64,000 bases of DNA from Desulfovibrio piger (GTDB taxonomy: Bacteria; Desulfobacterota; Desulfovibrionia; Desulfovibrionales; Desulfovibrionaceae): contig NZ_JABAFY010000008.1 of the NCBI RefSeq assembly GCF_012843875.1, forward strand, positions 1 through 64,000, read 5' to 3'. Numbering within the stretch: the first letter of the stretch is position 1; every line of letters starts with the position of its first letter. This document shows, piece by piece, positions 53,969 to 63,700 of this stretch. Made by a program: the position numbers and the translations under genes. Below the pieces are notes generated by a model that had not been told where the DNA came from, ran no database searches, and was given only the letters and a program-made list of their open reading frames with translations.

Positions 53969-55210
53969 TCAGGATCGGGCCTGTGCCGCTTCCCTGCGCA
54001 TCCAGAGCGGCAGCAGGCAGAGCAACAGGGCCGCTGCCGCGAGGTAGGCAGCATCCATGCCCCAGAGGTCCTGCACGCTGTAGGCCAGTACCGGGCCCGC
54101 AGCCGCGCCGCAATCCACGATGAAGGCATAGGAGGCCAGCGTATGCGTGGGATGGCCGTGCCGTTCGGCCGTATCCGAGGCGGCGGCATCGGAGAGGGTG
54201 GCCAGGCCCGTGGCGCAGAGCTGCGAGCAGAGCAGCAGCGGCAGCCACAAGGGCGCGGGCAGGTACAGGGCCACCAGGGCCAGCGCACAGGCGCCGCCGC
54301 CAAGGCAGGCGCACAGCACCGGGCCCCGGCCGCGCGGGCCGTCGGAAAGGCGGCCGAACCACGGCGCCAGCCACGGTTCCCAGAGCCAGCGCAGGGCCTG
54401 CAACGTGCCGGCCAGGGTGGCGCAACCGATGACGAGGCCGCCGGCAAGGGCCAGCTCGCCCACGTGCAGGGCCACCATGCGGCTGAGGGTGGCGGCGTAG
54501 ATGCCCTGGAAGACCAGGGCCACCAGCAGCCCGGTGATGAAGGCACGCCGCATGTCGGGGTGGCGCAGGTGCAGGCCCGAAAGCAGGGACGTGGCGGCCT
54601 GGCTTGCCGCTCCGGTGGCGCGGCCGCTGCGGGGGATGCGGGTCAGGGCCAGCGGCAGGCCCGTCAGCGTCAGGGCGCCGAAGAGCAGGGCCACGGTGGA
54701 GAAGCCCAGCAGATCGGCCAGGAGGCCGCCGCCGATCATGCCCAGCAGGCTGCCCAGGCGCACGAGGCCGTTGTAGCTGCCCATGAGATAGCCGCGATTG
54801 TCCTTGCGGGAGGCCGCCATCAGGGCGAACAGGGAGCCGAGGCGCAGGAGCGTCCAGGCCAGGCCCCAGAGGCAGCGCAGCAGCAGCCAGAGCGCAAAGG
54901 ACTGGGCCACGCCGTACAGCAGGGTGGTCGAGGCGGCCAGCACCACGGCCAGGGCCATGCCGGTGCGCTGGTCGATGCGGGTATAGAGCAGGCGCACCAG
55001 CGGGTTGAGCGGCAGACGCACCAGCCGGTTGACGGCCAGCAGCACGCCCACCTGCCAGAGCGCGGTCAGGCCGCATTCCTGCCAGAACAGGGGCAGGGCG
55101 ATGTAGAGCATGGTGTCGCCGGTCAGGCAAAAGGCCGAGACCACGGCCATGCTGCGGGCCAGACGCCGGGCTGCGGCGTCATCGGGGCAGGATGGGGAAG
55201 GAGCGCTCAT
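53969..55210 (-). CDS. MFS transporter
   Basis: A 413-residue inner-membrane protein with about twelve hydrophobic segments and MFS-like loops (RIDQRTGM after segment 2-3; SRKDNRGYLMGSYNG). The start is ATG 55210 with AGGA upstream; it lies 22 bases after the stop of the amidohydrolase gene, so the two are an operon. The substrate is unknown. Given its partner it may import or export an amino-acid conjugate. The frame extends upstream through the amidohydrolase but that part is not coding. Confidence 0.87.
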   Translation of the reverse strand: MSAPSPSCPDDAAARRLARSMAVVSAFCLTGDTMLYIALPLFWQECGLTALWQVGVLLAVNRLVRLPLNPLVRLLYTRIDQRTGMALAVVLAASTTLLYGVAQSFALWLLLRCLWGLAWTLLRLGSLFALMAASRKDNRGYLMGSYNGLVRLGSLLGMIGGGLLADLLGFSTVALLFGALTLTGLPLALTRIPRSGRATGAASQAATSLLSGLHLRHPDMRRAFITGLLVALVFQGIYAATLSRMVALHVGELALAGGLVIGCATLAGTLQALRWLWEPWLAPWFGRLSDGPRGRGPVLCACLGGGACALALVALYLPAPLWLPLLLCSQLCATGLATLSDAAASDTAERHGHPTHTLASYAFIVDCGAAAGPVLAYSVQDLWGMDAAYLAAAALLLCLLPLWMRREAAQARS

Positions 55211-55232
55211 GGGCCTGTCCTGTGGCACGGGC

Positions 55233-56591
55233 TCAGTCCGGACGTCGGGCCAGTGCGGCCACGGCCAGCCGGGCCAGCAGTTCCAGGCCCCGGGGCAGGA
55301 CGCTCTCGTCAAAGGTGAAATGGCTGGTGTGATGCCCGTCGGGTCTGTCGGCACCCAGCTGCAGATAGGCCGCCAGACCGCCGTCTTCCTGCACCTTGTT
55401 CATGAACCAGCCAAAGTCCTCCGATGCCCAGAAGTCGGCCTTGCGGCGCACTTCGCGGAAGCTGCCCATGTCCCGGGCCGTGCGTTCCACCAGATCCACC
55501 AGCTCGGGGCTGGACATGGCGCCCGGGCAGTGGCTCTGGCAAAGGAAGCGGCTGCGGCAGCCGTGCATGCGCGCCGCGCCGTCCACCACGCGCCGGGCCT
55601 CGGCCAGCATGTAGCCGTTGATGTCCCCGTTCTCGCCGCGGGTCTCGCCGCGCAGCCAGGCCTTGGCCGGGATGATGTTGGGGGTCTCGTTGACGTGCAT
55701 CTCGCCCACGTTGATACGTGAGGCGCCCTGACCGTGGCGGGCGATGGCCAGCAGGTTGGTCACGGCCGTACAGGCGGCCAGCAGGGCGTTGCGGCCTTCG
55801 TGCGGGGCCAGCCCGGCATGGGCGCTCTGGCCGGTGAAGAAGACTTCGAAATTGGTGGTGGCCAGGAATTTGTCCGTACCGCAGACCAGATCGCCGCTGC
55901 GGCTGGCCTGCATGCTCAGGTGCAGGCCGAACAGGGCCCGGACGCCGTCCACGGCCCCGGCGGCCACCATGCCGGGCGCGCCTTCGCCCTCTTCCTCGGC
56001 AGGCTGGAAGATCAGGCGGATGCGGCCGCTCAGGTGGCGTGACAGTTCGTCCCGCAGGCCGCCCAGCAACCGGGCCAGTTCCACGCCCAGGGCCACATGA
56101 CCGTCATGCCCGCAGGCATGCATGCAGCCCGCATGGCAGGAGGCGAAGCCTTGCGCCGCAGGGAAGTGATCCTTGTCCGTGGCTTCGGTGATGCCGGCGT
56201 TGGCGTCCATGTCGAACCGGAAGGCCACCAGCGGGCCGCGCTCGTCTTCAGGGGTGCCGGGGGAGTCCAGATCAAGGTCGCCCCACAAGCCCGTGAGGCC
56301 GCCGGCCATGCAGGCTACCAGGGTGGGGTCGGCACCCTCGTTGAGGGCCCGGCCGCTCTGGGCCGTACAGAAAGCCGCCTCGGGCTGGCGGGGACGGGCC
56401 GAAGGCCGCAGGGCATTGGCCCCCAGGGTGAGCCGGAAACCGGCATCCTGCAGGGCACGGGCCACCAGCGAAGCGGTCAGGTATTCGCCCCAGGCCGGTT
56501 CCGGGTGGCGGTGCAGATGACGGCGCAGGGCCGTCAGTCGCGGGCCGGCCTCCCCGGCCCTTCGTCGGATCTCCTCCGCAAGACGTTCCAT
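55233..56591 (-). CDS. M20-family amidohydrolase/peptidase
   Basis: A 452-residue metal-dependent hydrolase of the M20 aminoacylase/AbgA-like group. The start is ATG 56591 with AAAGGAG upstream. The metal site HACGHDGH lies at about 160, followed by FQPAEEEGEGA (catalytic glutamate), a dimerisation domain with TGQSAHAGLAPHEGRNAL, and a C-terminal HHTSHF. A ~45-residue insert between the first strands (~85-130, Ala/Gly-rich) is longer than in usual members. Such enzymes split N-acyl amino acids or p-aminobenzoyl-glutamate. It is followed by the MFS gene and divergent from the CNNM gene. Confidence 0.87.
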   Translation of the reverse strand: MERLAEEIRRRAGEAGPRLTALRRHLHRHPEPAWGEYLTASLVARALQDAGFRLTLGANALRPSARPRQPEAAFCTAQSGRALNEGADPTLVACMAGGLTGLWGDLDLDSPGTPEDERGPLVAFRFDMDANAGITEATDKDHFPAAQGFASCHAGCMHACGHDGHVALGVELARLLGGLRDELSRHLSGRIRLIFQPAEEEGEGAPGMVAAGAVDGVRALFGLHLSMQASRSGDLVCGTDKFLATTNFEVFFTGQSAHAGLAPHEGRNALLAACTAVTNLLAIARHGQGASRINVGEMHVNETPNIIPAKAWLRGETRGENGDINGYMLAEARRVVDGAARMHGCRSRFLCQSHCPGAMSSPELVDLVERTARDMGSFREVRRKADFWASEDFGWFMNKVQEDGGLAAYLQLGADRPDGHHTSHFTFDESVLPRGLELLARLAVAALARRPD

Positions 56592-56712
56592 ATGGGCATC
56601 TCCTTTGACGCGGCACATTGCCAAGGCCGCCTGCACAGGATATATGCCGGAGACACGTTCATGCAAGTCGCCGGATACCTTGCGGCGGCTTTCCATTTTT
56701 CACGAGGGACCT

Positions 56713-57792
56713 ATGCTCACCCTGATTCTCGCTGTCAGTGTCGCGGTCGTCATCTCCTTTACCTGTTCCCTGACGGAGGCGGCCCTGTACGCCGTGCCCT
56801 GGTCAGCCATCGAGAAGATCCGCAACGACGGCAGGCCCGTGGGGGAAGTGCTCTTCCGCCTGCGCAGCAATGTGGAAAAACCTATCGCCGCCATCCTCAC
56901 CCTGAACACCGTGGCCAATACCGCGGGCTCCGCCGTGGCGGGCGCGGCCTTCATGGCGGCTTTCGGCGCCGAATACATGGCCCTGTTCGCCGCCGGTTTC
57001 ACGGTGCTCATCCTGGCCTTCGGCGAGATCGTACCCAAGACCCTGGGCGTGGCCTATGCCACTTCCATCGCCGTGGTGCTGGCCCGGCCGCTGGAAGTGG
57101 CGGTCAAGCTGCTGACCCCGGTCATCTGGCTGACGGGCCTGCTGACCCGTTTGCTGACGCCGCCGTCCAACGGCCCGGACATCTCCGAGGACGACATCCG
57201 CGCCGTGACCAGCCTGTCGCGTCAGGCCGGGCAGATCAAGGCCTATGAGGAGGCCTACATCCGCAACATCCTGGCCCTGGACCAGAAGCGGGTCTATGAC
57301 ATCATGACCCCGCGCACCGTGGTCTTCTCCCTGCCCGAAGACATGACCGCCGCCGAGGCCTACAAGAACCCGCGCCTGTGGCATGTGAGCCGCATCCCCG
57401 TCTACGGCGAGGACAACGAGGATCTGGTGGGCCTGGTGGACCGCCGCACCATCCTCCACTGCCTGCTGGAAGAAAAGGGCGAGACGCCGCTCTCCGAGAT
57501 CATGAAGCCCCTGCACTTCGTGCTGGAGAGCCAGACCCTGGACAAGCTGCTCAAGGAGCTGCTGCACTCGCGTTCACATTTGTTCGCCGTGCTCGACGAA
57601 TACGGCGGCCTTGCCGGTGTGGTGACGCTGGAGGACGTGTTCGAGGAGATGCTCGGCAGCGAGATCATGGACGAGAGCGACAGCGTGGCCGACCTGCGCC
57701 AGATGGCCCGGCAGCGGCGCCAGGCCCTGCGGGCGGCCGGTCTGCTGGAACAGCAGAAAAAGGAAGAACAGGCGGAACAGTCCCGGTCATGA
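56713..57792 (+). CDS. CNNM/CBS-domain membrane protein (CorC/HlyC-type)
   Basis: A 359-residue protein. Residues 1-150 form the CNNM (DUF21) membrane domain with four hydrophobic segments and the EAALYAVPWSAIEKI and GEIVPKTLGVAYA motifs. Residues ~205-325 hold a CBS pair (MTPRTVVFSLPED...; RSHLFAVLDEYGGLAGVVTLEDVFEEMLG). The C-terminal transporter-associated domain of longer relatives is missing. Members are linked to Mg2+/Co2+ handling. The start is ATG 56713 behind GAGGGA. A terminator follows. Confidence 0.9.
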   Translation: MLTLILAVSVAVVISFTCSLTEAALYAVPWSAIEKIRNDGRPVGEVLFRLRSNVEKPIAAILTLNTVANTAGSAVAGAAFMAAFGAEYMALFAAGFTVLILAFGEIVPKTLGVAYATSIAVVLARPLEVAVKLLTPVIWLTGLLTRLLTPPSNGPDISEDDIRAVTSLSRQAGQIKAYEEAYIRNILALDQKRVYDIMTPRTVVFSLPEDMTAAEAYKNPRLWHVSRIPVYGEDNEDLVGLVDRRTILHCLLEEKGETPLSEIMKPLHFVLESQTLDKLLKELLHSRSHLFAVLDEYGGLAGVVTLEDVFEEMLGSEIMDESDSVADLRQMARQRRQALRAAGLLEQQKKEEQAEQSRS

Positions 57793-57831
57793 CCGGGCGG
57801 CAGATGCCCTGATATGGACTGATATAATGAC

Positions 57832-57860
57832 GAAGCCCCGGCGGAACTGCCGGGGCTTCT
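57832..57860 (+). terminator. terminator after the CNNM gene
   Basis: The arms GAAGCCCCGGC / GCCGGGGCTTC around GGAACT, followed by TGCGTTTT. Confidence 0.85.
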
Positions 57861-57881
57861 GCGTTTTGGAGGCAAAAAGGC

Positions 57882-57970
57882 TTGAGGGGAGGAAGGACCC
57901 CTCTGCTGGCGCGAGAGCGGTCCTCCCTCCCCTCAAACGCCCCTCCCTCTCCCCAGCGCGCTTTGTCAGG
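57882..57970 (+). repeat. dispersed hairpin repeat, copy 7, after the CNNM gene
   Basis: Arms TTGAGGGGAGGAAGGACC / GGTCCTCCCTCCCCTCAA, loop with CTCTGCTGGCGCGAGAG, C-rich stretch and tail CCCCAGCGCGCTTTGT. It lies behind an ordinary terminator, so it is not needed for termination here. Confidence 0.75.
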
Positions 57971-58048
57971 GGATGAAGACGCTCGTTGCATGAGGAAAGG
58001 GGGATGTCCCGCGTGACCGTGCGGGATGGAAACAGGAAACGCATGTCG

Positions 58049-58171
58049 TTACGGGCATCGACAGCAACGCGCGACCGAAAGGCGGCCGAAGGCCGTGCCC
58101 GTTGGCGACGGATGGAGCCTTACGGGCATCGACAGCAACGCGCGACCGAAAGGCGGCCGAAGGCCGTGCCC
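58049..58171. repeat. two 52-bp direct repeats, 71-bp period
   Basis: The units 58049-58100 and 58120-58171 are identical (TTACGGGCATCGACAGCAAC ... GGCCGTGCCC). They contain a small hairpin (GGCGGCC GAA GGCC). A related sequence lies in the loop of hairpin-repeat copy 5 (20395-20460, opposite strand). Confidence 0.8.
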
Positions 58172-58177
58172 CGTTTT

Positions 58178-59602
58178 TTACAGATAGGGCGAGAACAGCC
58201 AGCAGGCGGCGTCACGCAGTTTGAGGATCAAAAGGCGTTCCTGCAGGTCTTTCAGGGTCACTTCGCGGCTGCGGGCGATGGTCATGTCCATGTGCAGGGC
58301 CATGGCGGTATGGAACTCGGGATCGAAGATCTCCATGTTCAGCTCAAAGTTCAGGCGCATGCTGCGGGCGTCCAGGTTGGCGGAACCGATCTGGCAGTAA
58401 TAGCCGTCCACGGCCAGCAGTTTGGTGTGGGCAAAGGGCGGCGGCTGGAACCACACGCGCACGCCCGCTTCCAGCAGGACGGGCAGCAGGCGGAAGCTGG
58501 CCCAGTGGACGAAGGGCAGGTTGTTCTTGCCGGGCAGCACCACACGCACGCTGACCCCGCGCTGGGCGGCGCTGCGCAGCGCGGCGATGAGCTCGTGCGA
58601 CGGCAGGAAATAGGGCGTCATGATGCGCACCGTATGCTGGGCGCTGCCGATGACCCCGCAATACAGGTCATTGAGCGGATCGGCCTCGGTGCCGGGGCCG
58701 TCCAGGACCATGCGGCACAGGCTGTCCCCGGACATGATGTTGCTGCTGGGCAGCAGGCTGCGCTGGTCGAATTTGCCGGTGGCAAAACCCCAGTCCAGCA
58801 AAAAGGCCCGGCGCAGCTGGTCCACGATGGGACCTTCGCAGCGGAAGTGCAGGTCCTGCACACAGCCGGGATGCTTGCTGAGGATGTGGTTGTCCGCGAT
58901 GTTCATGCCGCCGGTAAAGGCCGTATCATCGCAGATGAGCAGCTTGCGGTGGTTGCGCAGGTTCAGGCTGAGGCTGGGCGGGAAAAGGCGGGGCGGCAAA
59001 AAGCTGGCCAGCTGGCCGCCGGCCTGGGGGATGCGCTTCCAGGGTTTGCGCAGGGAATAGACGGCGCCGCCGAAGCCGTCCACCAGCAGGCGCACGTCCA
59101 CGCCGCGCCGGGCGGCATGGCACAGGGCCTCGGTGAAGCTCTCGCCCACGCTGCCGCCGCGGAAGATGTAGGTGGAGAGGAAGACCTGCTTGCTGGCCCG
59201 GTTGATGGCGTGCAGCATGGCCGGGTAGGCTTCGTTGCCGTTGCGCAGGGGCAGGATGCCGTTGCCGCTGCACAGGGTCTGGCCCGTCAGGCGGCGCCCC
59301 AGGATCTCTAGGGGCCATTCCTGCGGCGGCGCGATGGCCGTCCGGTGGCAGACGACTTCGGGATGGTGGGCGTAATCAGGTTCGATGGCGGCCATCTTGC
59401 GCATAAGGCGGGCCGCCAGGCTTTCGGCACGGCTGATGCCGAACAGGCAGTACAGCACGATGCCGACGCCGGGCAAAAAAAGGACCGTCACGATCCAGCC
59501 CAGCGCCGAGCGCGGATCGCGCTTGTGGAGCAGGGCATGGCAGACGGCCCCCCAGGACAGAAGGTGCGCTGCCACAAGGCCTAAAGTTCCCAGTGTCAGC
59601 AC
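58178..59602 (-). CDS. cls: cardiolipin synthase (phospholipase D family)
   Basis: A 474-residue protein with two N-terminal membrane segments (~5-25, 33-55) and two HKD motifs: H218-x-K220-x4-D225 (HRKLLICDD) followed by GGMNIAD, and H392-x-K394-x4-D399 (HTKLLAVDG) followed by GSANLD. It joins two phosphatidylglycerol molecules to make cardiolipin at the inner membrane. Translation appears to start at GTG 59602, ten bases after the stop of the upstream UspA gene, without a clear ribosome site, so coupling to that gene is likely. The length is normal for the family. Confidence 0.93.
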   Translation of the reverse strand: MLTLGTLGLVAAHLLSWGAVCHALLHKRDPRSALGWIVTVLFLPGVGIVLYCLFGISRAESLAARLMRKMAAIEPDYAHHPEVVCHRTAIAPPQEWPLEILGRRLTGQTLCSGNGILPLRNGNEAYPAMLHAINRASKQVFLSTYIFRGGSVGESFTEALCHAARRGVDVRLLVDGFGGAVYSLRKPWKRIPQAGGQLASFLPPRLFPPSLSLNLRNHRKLLICDDTAFTGGMNIADNHILSKHPGCVQDLHFRCEGPIVDQLRRAFLLDWGFATGKFDQRSLLPSSNIMSGDSLCRMVLDGPGTEADPLNDLYCGVIGSAQHTVRIMTPYFLPSHELIAALRSAAQRGVSVRVVLPGKNNLPFVHWASFRLLPVLLEAGVRVWFQPPPFAHTKLLAVDGYYCQIGSANLDARSMRLNFELNMEIFDPEFHTAMALHMDMTIARSREVTLKDLQERLLILKLRDAACWLFSPYL

Positions 59603-59611
59603 GGCGGATCG

Positions 59612-60037
59612 CTAGCGGCGGACAGCCAGCAGCGGAATGTCGGTATTGCGCAGCACGCGCTCGGTGATGGAACCGATGAGCATGTCGGCCAGGCCGTCAC
59701 GGCCGTCGGTGTACATGACGATCATGTCCACGCCTTCTTCATGGCCCACGGTGACGATGGTGTCGGCGGCCAGGCCTTCACGCACGATATAGCGGCAGGC
59801 CACGCCTTCCTTTTTCAGGGCATCGGCCAGCGGCGCCAGCAGGGTCTCGGCCTTGGCGGTATTGGAACGTTCCAGTTCGGTATGGGCAGCGCCGCCCACC
59901 AGGTTGGGCAGGGCTTCGGTCACATGCAGCAGGATGATCTCGCCGGAGCACAGGGTCTTGGCATGGCGCAGAGCCTTGGCAGCGCGTTCGCCGGAATTTT
60001 TGCCGCTCACGGGCACGAGGACACGTTGGTAGATCAT
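59612..60037 (-). CDS. universal stress protein (UspA family), paralog 1
   Basis: A 141-residue single-domain UspA protein: RVLVPVSGKNSGERAAKAL at the start and the C-terminal GSITERVLRNTDIPLLAVRR. The G-x2-G-x9-G(S/T) ATP-binding pattern is altered in the last part (MYTDGRDGLADMLIGSIT), so ATP binding is unsure. Start behind GGAGCC. It is closely related to the protein at 60200-60622 and directly upstream of the cardiolipin synthase gene. The exact role is unknown; family members support survival under stress. Confidence 0.9.
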   Translation of the reverse strand: MIYQRVLVPVSGKNSGERAAKALRHAKTLCSGEIILLHVTEALPNLVGGAAHTELERSNTAKAETLLAPLADALKKEGVACRYIVREGLAADTIVTVGHEEGVDMIVMYTDGRDGLADMLIGSITERVLRNTDIPLLAVRR

Positions 60038-60144
60038 GTGGGCTCCTTGGATTGGGATGGCATTGCCCCAGAGGGCATTTCAACTAGGCATTGTCGCACG
60101 ACAGGCCGATTTGTGCAAGCCTGCCGGGGCCGGGACGCCGTCAT

Positions 60145-60178
60145 CAAAAAAAGCCCGTTCCGGGGAACAGGCTTTTTG
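60145..60178 (-). terminator. terminator between the two UspA genes
   Basis: AAAAGCCTGTTCC / GGAACGGGCTTTTTTT on the minus strand, 20 bases after the stop of the upstream UspA gene. Confidence 0.85.
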
Positions 60179-60199
60179 ATGACGATAGCGCGGCAAGGC

Positions 60200-60622
60200 C
60201 TACTGACGGACGACCAGCACGGGCAGCGGGGTGTTGCGCAGCACATGCTCGGTGATGGAACCGAACAGTCTGTCGGTCAGGTCGTCACGACCGTCCGAGA
60301 ACATGACGATGGCTTCGGCGTCCATTTCCTTGGCGGCCTTGACGATGGTCTCCACGGGCAGACCGTGGCGGATGACGGTCTGATAGGGGATGCCGGCATT
60401 GTCCAGTTCGGCGGCGAGAGGAGCCAGGAGGGCTTCGGCCTTGACGGCGATGTCCTGCTGGTCGCGCATGATGTTGGGCATGGGGGATCCCACGCTGGGC
60501 GCCACGGCGTGCAGCAGGATGATCTCCTTGGGATCAAGCTTCCTGGCCTGGCTCAGGGCCTTGAGGGCGCGTTCTCCGGAATGCTTGCCGCTCACGGGCA
60601 GAAGGACACGTTCGTAACTCAT
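60200..60622 (-). CDS. universal stress protein (UspA family), paralog 2
   Basis: A 140-residue UspA protein: RVLLPVSGKHSGERALKALS, IILLHAVAPSVGSPMPN, and the end FGSITEHVLRNTPLPVLVVRQ. The start is ATG 60622 behind AAGGAG; an upstream in-frame ATG lacks spacing. It shares about the same layout and an identical VLxPVSGK(N/H)SGERA start with paralog 1, so the pair arose by duplication. It has its own terminator, so the two genes may be controlled separately. Confidence 0.9.
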   Translation of the reverse strand: MSYERVLLPVSGKHSGERALKALSQARKLDPKEIILLHAVAPSVGSPMPNIMRDQQDIAVKAEALLAPLAAELDNAGIPYQTVIRHGLPVETIVKAAKEMDAEAIVMFSDGRDDLTDRLFGSITEHVLRNTPLPVLVVRQ

Positions 60623-60779
60623 GTGGACTCCTTGCATAAAATAAGAGATGGCCCTTGTGGGCGTTGAAGATTTAGTCTGGCACGACTTGCTCCTTTGTGC
60701 AAGAGGGCCTGTCGCGGCCTCCGCGCCGGGGCCGGGAACGAAAAAGGGCCGGTCAGCAGGACCGGCCCCGGTATGCGTA

Positions 60780-63700
60780 TCAGGAGCCCATGGAGATGCG
60801 GTGGCGTTCCACCGCCGTGGCCAGCTCGGGCAGCAGGTCGGTCACGGCCTGCAGATCCTTGGCGCGTCCGGCGCTCTCCACACAGCGGGCCATGCGGCCC
60901 AGTACCCGGAAACCGTAGCTCTCGGCCTCGGCGGCCAGGCGTCCGGCGGCGTCGGCCACCAGATGCAGACGGCGCTGTTCCAGGGCATAACCGGCCTCCG
61001 CCAGATATTTGTCCATGCGCCACATGAGAGCGGGCAACGGATCCTCGGGGTCATCCGGCGGCTGGGGCCGCTGAGGCATGGGCGGCACGGGCATGCGCGG
61101 CGTGGGGGCCACGGGCCGGGACGCCGCGCGGCGTTCGATCCAGGGATTGGTCGTGGCGGGGATGTCCGCCGTGGTTCCCGGCGTCTCTTCCCGCGGAGCA
61201 TCCTTCCTGGGCATGGGGCGCGGTGTGCCCTGCCGTTCCTGCGCGGTCGCTGCCGGAGCCTGCGGGCTCCTGGCTTCTTCCTTATCTTGGGGCTGGCCGT
61301 TGCCCGTGTGGAAACGGGAAAGGAAGCGCATCAGGGTGTTGGCCGCAGCCCTGGTCCGGCTGGTCTCTTCCCGGCCGCTGGCAAGAAGGGTGGTGCTGTC
61401 CGGCGTCATGTCCGGCAGGCTGGAAACGTCCTTGCTGCCGGGCACGGCCTGGGGCGCCTCTTCCACAGGCGCGCCGGGGAAGGCAGGCTGCGTCCCGGCG
61501 CCCGGGCCGGTACTGCTGCTCTTGCGGGGCTGCGGCGTGATGAGGGCCGATTTGTCCGTGGGCACCAGACTGGGCTTGCCCAGCTTGCGGGCGATCTCGT
61601 TCGGGCTGACGTCCCGGCGCAGGGGGCGGACCGTGACGACGGTCTCCACCGGAGCGGATACCGTTTCCTCCTGCCGGGGGGCAGGACGGTCGACCGGAGT
61701 GCCGATGGGCATGGGCTCGCCGACCCATTCACCGGCATGGCGCAGGCTGGGGCTCACATAGCCACCGGCAAGGGGACTGGCGGCCGCCTCGACAGACGGG
61801 AAGGCAGGAGCCCTCGTGGCAGAGGCGGCCTGTGCATCGGCGACCGGAGCTTCCGTGCGCTCCTTTTCGTCGACCGTGGCTCCCGTCGCGTCATCGGCCG
61901 GGGCCGCAGCGGCAGCATCCGCCGTCTCCTGCTGGGGCAGGGGCTCTTCCCGCGTCATATCGGCCACCGGTGCGACGGGTCCTGCTTCCTTCACCGGGGC
62001 TTCCGGCATGGCAGCCTCGTTCGTTTCCGCCATTTCCGCCACCGGCACGGACGGGAAGTCCGGCGCCGCAGGTGCGGGGGCCGGGGCGACGTCTTCGGCC
62101 GCCTCGGGAGCGTTTTCGCTCTCCTGCACAGGGCTGTCCGCAGACGCGGCTTCCTCCGGCTGTACGGCATCGGACATCGGCGCTTCGGCAGCATCCGTAG
62201 GCGCGTCGCCGGTCTGTACGTCATCAGCGGGCAGGGCCTGTTCGGCCGCAGCCTCCCGGGCCGGAGCCGGGAACGCCGGAGCGCTCGGGGGCACCGCGGC
62301 GGCTTCGTCCTGTGCGGAGGGCGTCACGTCAGTGTCGGCCACCGTTTCCGCACCAGCTTCATCCGTGCTGTCCATTTCATCGGACAGGGTTTCAGCAGCG
62401 TCATCGGCCGGGGCCGCAGCGGCAGCATCCGCCGTCTCCTGCTGGGGCAGGGGCTCTTCCTGCGTCATATCGGCCGCCGGTGCGGCGGGTCCTTCTTCCT
62501 TCACCGGGGCTTCCGGCATGGCAGCCTCATTCGTTTCCGCCGTTTCCGGCATCGGTACGGACGGGAAGTCCGGCGCCGCAGGCGCGGGGGCCGGGGCGAC
62601 GTCTTCCGCCGCCTCGGGAGCGTTTTCGCTCTCCTGCACAGGGCTGTCCGCAGACGCGGCTTCCTCCGGCTGTACGGCATCGGACACCGGCGCTTCGGCA
62701 GCATCCGTAGACGCGTCGCCGGTCTGTACGTCATCAGCGGGCAGGGTCTGCTCGGCCGCAGCCTCCCGGGCCGGAGCCGGGAACGCCGGAGCGCTCGGGG
62801 GCACCGCGGCGGCTTCGTCCTGTGCGGAGGGCGTCACGTCAGTGTCGGCCACCGTTTCCGCACCCGCTTCATCCGTGCTGTCCATTTCATCGGACAGGGT
62901 TTCAGCAGCGTCATCGGCCGGGGCCGCAGCGGCAGCATCCGCCGTCTCCTGCTGGGGCAGGGGCTCTTCCTGCGTCATATCGGCCGCCGGTGCGGCGGGT
63001 CCTTCTTCCTTCACCGGGGCTTCCGGCATGGCAGCCTCATTCGTTTCCGCCGTTTCCGGCATCGGTACGGACGGGAAGTCCGGCGCCGCAGGCGCGGGGG
63101 CCGGGGCGACGTCTTCGACCGCCTCGGGAGCGTTTTCATTTTCCTGCACCGGGCTGTCCGTGGACGCGGCTTCCTCCGGCTGCACGGCATCGACCACAGG
63201 CCGGGCGGTCTGTGCTGCGGGCGTATCGAGGCGCATGTCGTCCGTCAGGGGAAGGGGCTCCGTCTGGGCCGTATCCGCTGCAGCGGCCGCCGGAGCGGCG
63301 AACAGGTCCGGCAGATCCGCGCTTGCCGCGGCAGGAGCGGCCGGGGCCGTCTGCTGCGGGATATCATCGGTGGACAGGAGCAGATCGGGCATGCCCTGGT
63401 CTGCCTGGGGGGCCGCGGCGGGGCCGAACAGGTCGGGCAGGGGGGCATCGGCCTGTCTGGTCTCGGGCAGGGGCGCACCCAGGTCGGCCACATCGTCATG
63501 GCTGCCCAGGATCTCGAGCACGGTCTCGCGCAGGGCGTCTTCCGAGACGGGCAGGGTCAGGGCATGGCTGAAACCGGCATGGGCCAGCGCATCCCACTGA
63601 CTCTGGTCGGGCGTCAGGGCCACGGCGCCGAAGGGGCCGGTCCTTTCGGCAAGGCTGTGGTAGCGGCGCAGCAGCGGCGCGGCGTCCACGGAAGCCTCGG

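Larger units (their letters stand above)
57793..58177. other. 385-base gap: terminator, hairpin repeat and a tandem repeat pair
   Basis: No gene. In order: the CNNM gene terminator, copy 7 of the dispersed hairpin repeat, and two 52-bp identical repeat units 71 bases apart. Confidence 0.7.

Noticed and set aside
61816-63600. A 594-codon Ser/Ala/Gly-rich plus-strand frame
   Set aside because: Antisense to the repetitive part of the histidine kinase; its repeats mirror those of the real gene.
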